In this document: positions 1 to 6,733 of the stretch, one piece after another
How the letters are laid out: every line of letters begins with the position of its first letter
Position numbering within the stretch: the first letter of the stretch is position 1
From: Actinomycetospora corticicola
GTDB taxonomy: Bacteria; Actinomycetota; Actinomycetes; Mycobacteriales; Pseudonocardiaceae
Reading direction: 5' to 3'
NCBI RefSeq assembly: GCF_013409505.1
Contig: NZ_JACCBN010000001.1
Location: 5,828,001 to 5,892,000 of the forward strand
DNA length: 64,000 nt
Made by a program: the position numbers and the translations under genes
The notes under the pieces: generated by a model
The model's input: only the letters and a program-made list of their open reading frames with translations
The model's database searches: none
Told to the model about the DNA's origin: nothing

Positions 1-2464
1 GTCGCCCGAGCCGCACCGCGAGCGCCGACGCCTCCTCGACGAGCTCCTCCGCCTCGGCCGTGGCCCCGAGCTCGAGCAGATCCACCATCCGCAGGCGCAG
101 CGCCTCGAACTCGCGCTCGCCGTCCCCGGCGGCCCGGGCGGCGCGGAGCAGCTCCGAGTCGGAGGCGAGGCGGGCCTGCAGCGCGGTCGGGGCGGCGAGG
201 GTGGGGCGGCGGGCGAGCAGCGCGTACGCGAGGGCGCCCGGGTCGTCGGCCCGCCGGGCGAGGGCGACGGCCTCGTCGCCGAGCGCACCCGCCGTCGGGA
301 CATCGCCGCCGTAGCCGTGGGCGCGGGCCGACGCCGCGAGCAGCCGGGCCCGCAGCCCGGGCTCGCCGTCGGGGGTGAGGGCGAGGGCCTCGTCGAGCAG
401 CGCGAACGCCCGGGCGCCCCACTCGGCCCGCGGGAGCCGGCTGTCGAACAGCGCGTCCTCGTAGCCGAGCGCGGCGGCCGCGCGCGTGGCGTACGTCCCG
501 GGGTCCGCGGAGCCGGTGACCTCGGCGAAGGCCGCCATCGCGGCGGGCAGCCGCCCCGCGCGGCGCAGCGCCTCCGCGCGCCGGAGCCGACGGCGGGCCT
601 GGTCCTCGCCGGGTCGGGGGTCGGCGGCGGAGCCGAGCTCGTGGGCGCGGGCGAAGAGCTCCGCGGCGTGCAGCGGCTCGGTCTCCAGCGCGGCCTCGCC
701 CGCGGCGGTCAGCGCCTCCGCGGCGCGTCGGGCCAGCGCGACCCGGTCGAGCCGGCTCCCCAGCGCGGGGGCCTCGGCGTGGGCCTCGGCGAGGTGCCGC
801 CCGACGAGCTCGACCCGGCCGCCGCGGCGGTCCAGCCAGCTCGCGAACCGCTCGTGCAGCTCGGCCCGGCGGGCACGGGGCAGCGTCGCGTAGGCCGTGT
901 CCCGCAGCAGGCGGTGCCGGTAGGTGTACGACGACGGGTCCATGACGTCGACGTGGGGACCGGTCAGCAGGCCGGTGCCGGTCAGCTCGGCGAGCGGGAC
1001 GTCGGGGTCCGCGACGCCCAGGTCGGGGAGGGCCGACGCGGGCAGCGTCCGACCGGCCACCGAGCCCTGCCCGAGCAGCGCCCGCGACCGGGACGGCAGG
1101 GCGTCGAGCTGGCCGAGGTAGATGGCGCGCACGGTGCTGGGCACCACGGGGTCGCCCGTGCCGCCGGCCTGCTCCCACGCCCGCAGCAGCTCGACGACGA
1201 ACAGCGGGTTGCCGCCCGCTGCGCGCCGGACCTGCTCGACGACGGGGGCGGCGAGGTCGGGCGCGCGGTCGGTGACCAACGCGGTGATCTCGTCGTCGGG
1301 CAGCGGGTCGAGCACGAGGACCTCGCCCGGCGGGACGTCCCCGTCCGGGCGGGCGGTGGTGACGACGAGCCGGGTCGCGCGGTGCGGGGCGGCGGTGGCG
1401 TGGTCGAGGAACGCGTGCAGGTCGGGCCCGGCGAGGTGGACGTCGTCGAGCACCCACACCGGCGTGGGGCCGTCGGGCTCGCCGTGCGCGTCGAGGACGG
1501 CCGTCCACGAGGTCCACAGCTCCTGCGGGCTTCCGGTGAGCGGCTGCCCGGTCAGCAGGGCAACGGTGTGGCGGGCCGACACCTCGGCGCGCGGGCCGGT
1601 GTGGCCGTCGCGCGCGAGCCGGGCCCCGACGTCGTCCGGGACCACGCCCGCCGCCGTCAGCAGCGCCGCGACCGGGGCGTAGACGGGCTCCTCCCGGCGC
1701 ACGCGGACGAGCCAGACCGGGGTGTCGGACCGGTCGCGGAACTCCTCCACGAGCCGGGTGCGCCCGACCCCGGGGGGAGCCAGCACGGTCAGCCGCTCCG
1801 CGCCCCGGGTCGCCCGGTGGGCGGCCTGCAGCCGGGCGAGGTCGGCGTCGCGCCCGCGGAGGCGGTTCCGGTCGCGTCGGGCTGCGACCGCGCGACCGGC
1901 CACCCGGTACGCGGGCACCCGCTCGGCCTTGCCCTTGAGCGTGACCTCGCCGAGCGGGTCGAGCGCGACGACGGTCCCGACGGCGAGCGCGGTCTCCGGA
2001 CCGACGACGACGGTCCCAGGCTCCGCCGCGGCCTGCAGCCGGGCGGCGGTGTTGACGACGTCGCCCGAGAGACGCCAGGTGCCGTCGGCGGCCCAGGTGA
2101 CCACCACCTCGCCGGTGTGCACCCCGACCCGCGCGGCGAGCGTGCCGGGCGCGAGCCCGAGGTCGGCCTCGACGCCGGCGAGCGAGTCGATGATCGCGAG
2201 CCCGGCGCGGACCGCGCCCACCCCGTCGTCGGGACCGAGGACCGGCAGCCCGAACGTGGCGAGCACGGCGTCACCGATGTACTTCTCGACCTGCCCACCC
2301 GCCGCGGCGACCAGCCCGGCCACCTGCGCGAAGTAGTGCTCCTGCAGGAGCGCGACGTCCTCGGCGTCGAGCTCCTCGACCAGGCTCGTGAACCCGACGA
2401 GGTCGACGAACAGGACGTGGACGAGGCGCCGCTCCGGGTGGCGCGCAGTCGTCACGCTCCACAT
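1..2464 (-). CDS. Class III cyclase-domain / AAA ATPase signalling protein (partial, C-terminus outside window)
   Basis: The N-terminal ~170 residues form a class III nucleotide cyclase domain: the metal-binding stretch LFVDLVGFT, then EKYIGDAVLATFG and VNTAARLQAAAEPG. An ATPase module follows with a Walker A-like loop VLAPPGVGRTRLVEEF near residue 225 and a Walker B VWVLDDVH. The rest is helical and TPR-like (ERE-F-EALRLRMVDLLELG near the window edge). The family is usually 900-1150 aa; 821 codons are visible and the reading frame runs off the window start. The start is ATG at 2464; GTG at 2455 is an alternative. Oddity: the Walker A lysine is replaced by arginine. Cyclase activity and the sensed signal are unknown. 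Confidence 0.85.
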   Translation of the reverse strand, partial: MWSVTTARHPERRLVHVLFVDLVGFTSLVEELDAEDVALLQEHYFAQVAGLVAAAGGQVEKYIGDAVLATFGLPVLGPDDGVGAVRAGLAIIDSLAGVEADLGLAPGTLAARVGVHTGEVVVTWAADGTWRLSGDVVNTAARLQAAAEPGTVVVGPETALAVGTVVALDPLGEVTLKGKAERVPAYRVAGRAVAARRDRNRLRGRDADLARLQAAHRATRGAERLTVLAPPGVGRTRLVEEFRDRSDTPVWLVRVRREEPVYAPVAALLTAAGVVPDDVGARLARDGHTGPRAEVSARHTVALLTGQPLTGSPQELWTSWTAVLDAHGEPDGPTPVWVLDDVHLAGPDLHAFLDHATAAPHRATRLVVTTARPDGDVPPGEVLVLDPLPDDEITALVTDRAPDLAAPVVEQVRRAAGGNPLFVVELLRAWEQAGGTGDPVVPSTVRAIYLGQLDALPSRSRALLGQGSVAGRTLPASALPDLGVADPDVPLAELTGTGLLTGPHVDVMDPSSYTYRHRLLRDTAYATLPRARRAELHERFASWLDRRGGRVELVGRHLAEAHAEAPALGSRLDRVALARRAAEALTAAGEAALETEPLHAAELFARAHELGSAADPRPGEDQARRRLRRAEALRRAGRLPAAMAAFAEVTGSADPGTYATRAAAALGYEDALFDSRLPRAEWGARAFALLDEALALTPDGEPGLRARLLAASARAHGYGGDVPTAGALGDEAVALARRADDPGALAYALLARRPTLAAPTALQARLASDSELLRAARAAGDGEREFEALRLRMVDLLELGATAEAEELVEEASALAVRLGR

Positions 2465-2506
2465 TCAACACGGCGAGATCCCGTCGCGCATCGTCCCTCG
2501 GTCGGA

Positions 2507-2821
2507 CTATCGGAGGAGGCCGCGCCGGTACACGGAGCGTTCGAACCACAGGGTGGTCAACGGCGGGATGCTCGCGACGAGCCCGATGATCGTCGTGCTC
2601 CACCGCCATCCGAACGTGCGCGCGGCGAGCAGCGTGACGATCACGTAGGTCACGAACAGGACGCCGTGGATCGGGCCGAAGACCTTCACCCCGATGTCGT
2701 CGAACACCACGAGGTACTTGAACACCATCCCGATCAGCAGGCCCGTCCACGAGCACGCCTCGGCGATCGCGACGGCACGGAAGATCGTGGCCAGGGGGAG
2801 GCGGGTGAGCGTGCGGGTCAC
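2507..2821 (-). CDS. DUF3817 family small integral membrane protein
   Basis: A 104-residue membrane protein with about three hydrophobic helices: IFRAVAIAEACSWTGLLIG, then IHGVLFVTYVIVTLLAA, then TTIIGLVASIPPLTTLWF. The conserved EACSWTGLLIGM and FGPIHG stretches are typical of DUF3817 (YdzA-like) proteins, whose function is unknown. The GTG start at 2821 is chosen because a purine-rich GGGAAAG lies about 10 bases upstream and translation then begins just before the first helix. It lies between the cyclase/ATPase gene and the small HTH gene on the same strand, with hairpin repeats separating it from the HTH gene. Confidence 0.8.
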   Translation of the reverse strand: MTRTLTRLPLATIFRAVAIAEACSWTGLLIGMVFKYLVVFDDIGVKVFGPIHGVLFVTYVIVTLLAARTFGWRWSTTIIGLVASIPPLTTLWFERSVYRRGLLR

Positions 2822-2875
2822 GCCCGGGCATCTTTCCCGACGTCGGGTCGGTGCCGGTGTGAAGCGGGCCCTGAT

Positions 2876-2928
2876 GTCAGCGGTGGCACACGGCTGACGC
2901 TCGGTGTCAGCGGTGGCACACCGCTGAC
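2876..2928. repeat. Tandem palindromic repeat, GTCAGCGGTG family (two units)
   Basis: Two 30-base-period units each carry GTCAGC-GGTGGCACAC-G/C-GCTGAC. The second (2906-2928) is a perfect hairpin: 10-base arms GTCAGCGGTG / CACCGCTGAC with a GCA loop. The repeat ends just before the stop codon of the HTH gene (2932-2934), so it may end or attenuate transcription toward the DUF3817 gene. The same core recurs inverted at 53578-53601 and 53713-53736. Confidence 0.75.
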
Positions 2929-2931
2929 CGG

Positions 2932-3150
2932 TCAGCCGTCCTGCTCGTCCGCGCTGTCGACGATCCGGCGGACGCTGTTGCGGTGGTAGCCGGTCAGCTC
3001 GGCGACCTCGGTGACGGTGACCCCGGCGGCCAGCGCGTCGCGCATCGCCTCGCGGAACTCGGCCTCCGCGGCGTCGGCGGCCCGGCGGGCGGCCTCGCGT
3101 TCCCGGAGGGCGGCGTCGAGACGCGCACGCACTTCCCTCGGGTCCACCAC
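2932..3150 (-). CDS. Small helix-turn-helix DNA-binding protein
   Basis: About 72 residues. The first half is a charged amphipathic helix rich in Ala/Arg/Glu (ARLDAALREREAARRAADAA). The second half is a helix-turn-helix of the resolvase/sigma-region-4 kind (VTVTEVAELTGYHRNSVRRI), suited to DNA binding. The GTG at 3150 (or the next GTG, 3147) is chosen because the upstream in-frame extension would run through the operator palindromes. It is divergent from an 80-aa gene, and the 68 bases between them hold two matching inverted repeats, which suggests local autoregulation. The exact family was not recognised. Confidence 0.65.
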   Translation of the reverse strand: MVDPREVRARLDAALREREAARRAADAAEAEFREAMRDALAAGVTVTEVAELTGYHRNSVRRIVDSADEQDG

Positions 3151-3162
3151 AGCACCGTGACG

Positions 3163-3180
3163 TGCACTGGTCGTAGTGCA
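3163..3180. promoter_or_regulatory. Inverted repeat, candidate operator 1 of the HTH/80-aa pair
   Basis: TGCACT (3163-3168), six-base spacer, AGTGCA (3175-3180): a perfect 6-base dyad. It shares the TGCAC/GTGCA half-site and the six-base spacer with the second dyad at 3197-3216, and lies between two divergent starts. Confidence 0.6.
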
Positions 3181-3196
3181 TGACGCCAGACTGCTC

Positions 3197-3216
3197 GTGC
3201 ACCAGGTATGGTGCAC
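3197..3216. promoter_or_regulatory. Inverted repeat, candidate operator 2; overlaps a possible -10 box
   Basis: GTGCACC (3197-3203), six-base spacer, GGTGCAC (3210-3216), a perfect 7-base dyad. A TANNNT-type -10 (TATGGT, 3207-3212) sits inside it, six bases before ATG 3219, the spacing expected for a leaderless actinobacterial transcript. Binding here would block that promoter. Confidence 0.6.
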
Positions 3217-3218
3217 GC

Positions 3219-3461
3219 ATGACCCCGCGTTGGCTCCTGCACGCCCGACTCTTCCGCGGGACGCTCGACGCTCCGGTGCGCAACGAGCTCCGCACCGCCG
3301 AGTCCGACGACCGGGAGGCCCTCGAGCTGCTCGCGGACGACCTGCGGGAGCGGGGCTGGCGGGTGTGGCTCTACGAGCGGCACCCGGCCCGGCCGGGGAG
3401 CCTGGAGGTGGCCGGCCGGCAGGAGCGGTCGTGCGTCGTGCGGGAGTGGCGCCCGGTCTGA
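3219..3461 (+). CDS. Unknown 80-aa basic protein divergent from HTH gene
   Basis: Not recognised. The 80 residues are charged and soluble, with Trp-rich ends (MTPRWLLHARLF, GWRVWLYERHP, VREWRPV) and a central acidic helix (DDREALELLADDLRERG). No signal peptide or membrane segment is visible. ATG 3219 is preferred over ATG 3180 because 3180 lies inside operator 1 and the -10-like TATGGT places transcription start at or next to 3219. The shared operators with the small HTH protein suggest the two are co-regulated. It could be a modulator or toxin-like partner, but nothing in the sequence proves this. Confidence 0.6.
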   Translation: MTPRWLLHARLFRGTLDAPVRNELRTAESDDREALELLADDLRERGWRVWLYERHPARPGSLEVAGRQERSCVVREWRPV

Positions 3462-3479
3462 GTCAGCGGCCGGTCCGGG

Positions 3480-4049
3480 TCAGCGCAGGGTCGCGGCGGC
3501 CGTGTACAGGGCGTGCAGCTCGGCGCGGGCGAGCTCGCCGTAGGACGGGCCCTCGCCGTCCGACCAGCGGTCGAACGCGCGGTGGAAGGCGTCGACGCCG
3601 AGTCCGGCCGCGATCCCCGCCGTCGGGTCGTCGATCTCGCGGCGGTGCAACGCCTCGGTGAGCACGCCGACGAGGTGGGCCCGCTTGAACGCGGCCCGTT
3701 CCCGCAGCTCGTCGGAGCTCCCGACCACGGCGTGGAGCCGCGGACCCCACGCGCGCTGCTCCGGGGTGAACGCCGCCGTCGCGTGGTCGAGGGCGGCCCC
3801 CACGACCTCGAGCGGGGTCGCGCCCTCCGGTGCCCGGGCCGCCCCCTCGCTGAGGAGGGAGCCGTGCTCCTCCTGACCCGCGAACAGCGGTTCCCGCTTG
3901 TCGGGGAAGTGTCGGAAGAACGTCGCCTTCGTCAGGCCGGCGCGCTCCGCCACCTGGGCCACGGTCGTCGTCTCGTAGCCCTGCTCGGCGTACAGGTCGA
4001 TCGCCGCCTGCACGAGTCGCAGGCGGGCGTCCGGTTCCCAGCGGGCCAC
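3480..4049 (-). CDS. TetR family transcriptional regulator
   Basis: 189 residues, the usual TetR length. The N-terminal HTH is clear: AIDLYAEQGYETTTVAQVAE then RAGLTKATFFRHFPDKRE (residues ~15-55). The C-terminal helical domain would bind ligand and dimerise. The GTG start is at 4049. It is divergent from the NAD-dependent epimerase-like gene at 4131, and the 81 bases between them contain two copies of an 8-base dyad, so it very probably represses both itself and the epimerase. The ligand is unknown; quinone- or aldehyde-type electrophiles are common for this gene pairing (inference). Confidence 0.9.
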   Translation of the reverse strand: MARWEPDARLRLVQAAIDLYAEQGYETTTVAQVAERAGLTKATFFRHFPDKREPLFAGQEEHGSLLSEGAARAPEGATPLEVVGAALDHATAAFTPEQRAWGPRLHAVVGSSDELRERAAFKRAHLVGVLTEALHRREIDDPTAGIAAGLGVDAFHRAFDRWSDGEGPSYGELARAELHALYTAAATLR

Positions 4050-4063
4050 GGGTCGAGCGTAGC

Positions 4064-4082
4064 GATGAGACAGCGTCTCGTC
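4064..4082. promoter_or_regulatory. TetR operator, site 1
   Basis: GATGAGAC-AGC-GTCTCGTC: 8-base arms with a 3-base spacer and one mismatch. It lies 15 bases upstream of the TetR start and matches the perfect site at 4096-4114. Confidence 0.75.
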
Positions 4083-4095
4083 ACGGTGCTACGGT

Positions 4096-4114
4096 GATGA
4101 GACACGGTCTCATC
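4096..4114. promoter_or_regulatory. TetR operator, site 2
   Basis: GATGAGAC-ACG-GTCTCATC: a perfect 8-base dyad with a 3-base spacer, directly upstream of the epimerase ribosome-binding site (AGGGGAG, seven bases before ATG 4131). Centre-to-centre distance from site 1 is 32 bases, about three helical turns. Confidence 0.8.
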
Positions 4115-4130
4115 GACAGGGGAGTTCGAC

Positions 4131-5018
4131 ATGCAGGTGTTCGTCACCGGCGGTACCGGGACCATCGGGTCGGCGGTCGTCGCGGAGCTGCTGGACGCGG
4201 GGCACGACGTCGTCGGGCTCGCCCGCACGGAGCGTTCGGTGCAGGCCCTGACGGCGGCCGGCGCGCAGGTGGTGCGCGGTGGGATCGCCGACCTCGACGT
4301 GCTGCGCAAGGGCGCGGCCGCGGTCGACGGCGTCATCAACCTGGCCTTCGACCACGGCAGCGAGACCAGCGACGCCGCCGCCCTCGACCGGTCGATCGCC
4401 GAGGAGGCGGCGGCCCTGGAGACCCTCGGGCAGGCGCTCGTGGGCAGCGGGCGCCCGATCGTCACCGTCTCGGGCACGCCCTGGGTCCCGGGCCGCGCGT
4501 CGACCGAGGAGGACCCGCTGCCGATGGAGGGGCCGGTGGCCGGGCGGGCCCGGTCGGTGACGGCGCTACTGGCGCTCGCGGACCAGGGCGTGCGCACCTC
4601 GGCCGTCCGCATCCCGCGCACGGCCCACGCCGACGGGCAGGGCGGGTTCGCGGGCCTGCTGACCGACCAGGCCCGCCGGACCGGGGTGGCCGGCTACCCC
4701 GGCGACGGCGCCCAGCGCTGGCCGGCGGTCCACGCCCGGGACGCCGCCGTGCTGTTCCGGCTCGCCCTCGAGAAGGCCCCGGCGGGCACCGCGTGGCACG
4801 CGGTGGCCGACGAGGCCGACGCCGTCCGCGACATCGCGGCGGTGATCGGCCGGCGCCTGGGGCTGCCGGTCCGGGCGGTCCCGACGGAGGACTTCGGTCC
4901 GTTCGGACCGATCTTCGCGATGGACCAGCCGTCGTCGAGCGCGCACACGCGCGCGGCGCTGGGGTGGGAGCCGACCCACCCGTCGCTGCTCCAGGACCTG
5001 GAACTGCTCGAGCCCTGA
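4131..5018 (+). CDS. NAD(P)-dependent epimerase/dehydratase-like (atypical extended SDR)
   Basis: 295 residues with a Rossmann NAD(P)-binding start MQVFVTGGTGTIGSAVVAEL (GxxGxxG) and the usual basic/acidic second strand. The canonical YxxxK pair of classical SDRs is not obvious, which places it with the atypical extended SDRs (NAD-dependent epimerase/NmrA-like) used to reduce or sense small carbonyl compounds. A strong AGGGGAG ribosome-binding site lies seven bases upstream of ATG. It is controlled with the divergent TetR gene through two operators and ends at a hairpin shared with the convergent LysR gene. Confidence 0.85.
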   Translation: MQVFVTGGTGTIGSAVVAELLDAGHDVVGLARTERSVQALTAAGAQVVRGGIADLDVLRKGAAAVDGVINLAFDHGSETSDAAALDRSIAEEAAALETLGQALVGSGRPIVTVSGTPWVPGRASTEEDPLPMEGPVAGRARSVTALLALADQGVRTSAVRIPRTAHADGQGGFAGLLTDQARRTGVAGYPGDGAQRWPAVHARDAAVLFRLALEKAPAGTAWHAVADEADAVRDIAAVIGRRLGLPVRAVPTEDFGPFGPIFAMDQPSSSAHTRAALGWEPTHPSLLQDLELLEP

Positions 5019-5033
5019 GGCGCTGCCGTGCGG

Positions 5034-5090
5034 CGAGACGTCACCCATCGGTCCGGGCCGGGGAGCCTGTGCCCGATGGATGACGTCTCG
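5034..5090. terminator. Bidirectional hairpin between convergent genes
   Basis: CGAGACGTCA (5034-5043) pairs with TGACGTCTCG (5081-5090). Inside these, CATCG pairs with CGATG after a two-base mismatch. It lies between the epimerase stop (5018) and the LysR stop (5103), as expected for a shared terminator. Confidence 0.6.
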
Positions 5091-5102
5091 GGGGGCCTCG
5101 GC

Positions 5103-5978
5103 TCATCGAGCCGCCAGGAGCGCGTCGGTCACGGCGGCCGCCGCGGGGCTCACCGAGCCCCGCGGCCGCGCCAGCACCAGGCGGGCGCGGACGTCCGGTG
5201 CGTCGAGCGGCACCGTCACGAGGTCCTCGGACCGGAGGGCGGACAACGACGCCGGGAGGACGGCGACGCCGAGACCACGGGCGGCGAGCCGGGCCAGGAC
5301 GGCCGGGTCGCTGGCGGAGCACGTGACCCGCACCGCGACCGGGGCGCACGCCAGGTCGAATGCCTCCCGCAGCGCGTTGCCCTCCACCGGCGCGACGACG
5401 TCCCGGCCGTCGAGGTCGCCGGGCACGACGGTGCGGGCGCCCGCGAGGGGGTCGTCCGGCGGGACCGCGACGACGAGCGACTCCTCGGTGACGGGGTCGG
5501 TGACGAGGTCGTCGGGCACCCCGCCCGCGGCGCCGACGAGGGCGACGTCGAGCCGGCCCTCGCGCAGCATCGCCGTCAGCCGCCCGGAACTCGCCTCGAC
5601 CAGCGAGCACGTCACCCCGGGGTGGGCCGCCGCGAAGTCGGCCAGGACGCCCGGGACGTCGAGGAACGGCCCGCTCGTCACCATCCCGACCCGCGCCGTG
5701 CCCCGCAGCAGTCCGTCCAGGTCCGCCACGACCTGCCGCACCCCGGCCACGGCGGCCAGCGCCGCCCGCGCGGCCGCGACCACCTCGGCGCCGACGGCGG
5801 TGGGTCGCACCCGCTGCCCGGCCCGGTCCACCAGCTCGTGGCCCAGCTCCCGCTCCAGCTTGCGGACCTGCGCGCTCACGCCGGGCTGGGCCACCCGGAG
5901 CCGTTCCGCGGCGCGGGTGAAGCCGCCGTCGTCCACGACGGCGACGAGGTACTCGAGCTGGTGGAGCTGCACGTCCAT
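5103..5978 (-). CDS. LysR family transcriptional regulator
   Basis: 291 residues. The N-terminal winged HTH (LHQLEYLVAVVDDGGFTRAA then ERLRVAQPGVSAQVRKLE) is diagnostic; the rest is the periplasmic-binding-protein-like effector domain (IV/GM-TSGPFLDVPG start near residue 95). ATG 5978 is preferred; GTG 5981 directly before it is possible. It is divergent from an alpha/beta hydrolase gene (ATG 6050), the classical LysR arrangement, and probably activates it. A 13-base dyad at 6008-6020 lies between the two starts. The inducer is unknown. Confidence 0.92.
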   Translation of the reverse strand: MDVQLHQLEYLVAVVDDGGFTRAAERLRVAQPGVSAQVRKLERELGHELVDRAGQRVRPTAVGAEVVAAARAALAAVAGVRQVVADLDGLLRGTARVGMVTSGPFLDVPGVLADFAAAHPGVTCSLVEASSGRLTAMLREGRLDVALVGAAGGVPDDLVTDPVTEESLVVAVPPDDPLAGARTVVPGDLDGRDVVAPVEGNALREAFDLACAPVAVRVTCSASDPAVLARLAARGLGVAVLPASLSALRSEDLVTVPLDAPDVRARLVLARPRGSVSPAAAAVTDALLAAR

Positions 5979-6007
5979 CACCGTTGCTTCTGACGACGGG
6001 TACGAGC

Positions 6008-6020
6008 AAGTCTTGGACTT
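6008..6020. promoter_or_regulatory. LysR-type dyad between divergent genes
   Basis: AAGTC-TTG-GACTT, perfect 5-base arms with a 3-base spacer, in the 71-base gap between the LysR gene and the hydrolase gene. The wider sequence GCAAGTCTTG also occurs at 33266-33275, upstream of the aromatic monooxygenase. Confidence 0.5.
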
Positions 6021-6049
6021 CTGCCCGCGGCGCGCCGAGGCTCGTCGTC

Positions 6050-6727
6050 ATGAACGTCGTCCTGATTCCCGGGGCCTGCCACGGCGCCTGGTGGTACGCA
6101 CCCGTCGTCGAGAACCTGGCCGCCCGCGGGCACCGGGCCCTCGCGCTGACCCTCCCCGGTCTGTGCGAGCGGGCCGAGGAGCAGGGCGCGACGCTCGCCG
6201 CGCACGTGGCGGACGTGACCGCGACCGTCGCCGCGCTCGACGGGCCCGTCGTCCTCGTCGGGCACAGCTACGGCGGGATGGTGGTCGCGGGAGTGGCGGA
6301 CGCGCTGCCGGAGAAGGTCGTGGGGCTGCTGTCGGTGGACGGCTTCGCCCCGGCGGACGGGGACTCCTGCTGGTCGAGCGTCGACGACGCCATGCGGGCC
6401 TGGTACGTCGACGCGTCTGGCCGCAGCGGAACCGGGGTCGACCCGATGCCGCAGTTCGACCCGCGCACCACGCCGCACCCGCTGGCGTCCCTGGTGCAGC
6501 GCATCCGGTTGACCGGCGCGTACCGCGGGCCGCAGCACTACGCGCTCGCGGCCGACCCGGCGTGGGCCGTCGTCTCGCCGTTCCCGGTGATCGCCGACCG
6601 CCTGCGCACCGACCCCGCGTGGACCGTCACCGACCTCGCGACCACGCACAACGTCCTGCGCGAGGGCCCGGACGTGCTCGTCGCGGCGATCGAGGCGCTC
6701 CTCGCGGAGGTCGACCAGGCAGGATGA
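6050..6727 (+). CDS. Alpha/beta hydrolase (esterase, salicylate-esterase/HNL-like)
   Basis: 225 residues. It starts MNVVLIPGACHGAWWYAPVV, giving the HG-x-W oxyanion region. The nucleophile elbow GHSYGGMV (Ser at about residue 76) and a late His in ATTHNVL complete a hydrolase triad. This small fold resembles plant-type methyl-ester hydrolases and hydroxynitrile lyases and acts in the cytoplasm. ATG 6050 is chosen over the upstream in-frame start at 5984 because the fold begins here and the upstream codons run through the LysR dyad. Only six bases separate it from the S9 peptidase gene, so the two are likely cotranscribed. Confidence 0.88.
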   Translation: MNVVLIPGACHGAWWYAPVVENLAARGHRALALTLPGLCERAEEQGATLAAHVADVTATVAALDGPVVLVGHSYGGMVVAGVADALPEKVVGLLSVDGFAPADGDSCWSSVDDAMRAWYVDASGRSGTGVDPMPQFDPRTTPHPLASLVQRIRLTGAYRGPQHYALAADPAWAVVSPFPVIADRLRTDPAWTVTDLATTHNVLREGPDVLVAAIEALLAEVDQAG

Positions 6728-6733
6728 CCGGCC

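Noticed and set aside
317..2989. Long plus-strand open frame of ~890 codons
   Set aside because: It is antisense to the cyclase/ATPase, has Arg/Gly/Val-rich composition without domains, and spans several gene boundaries. It is the usual GC-rich shadow.
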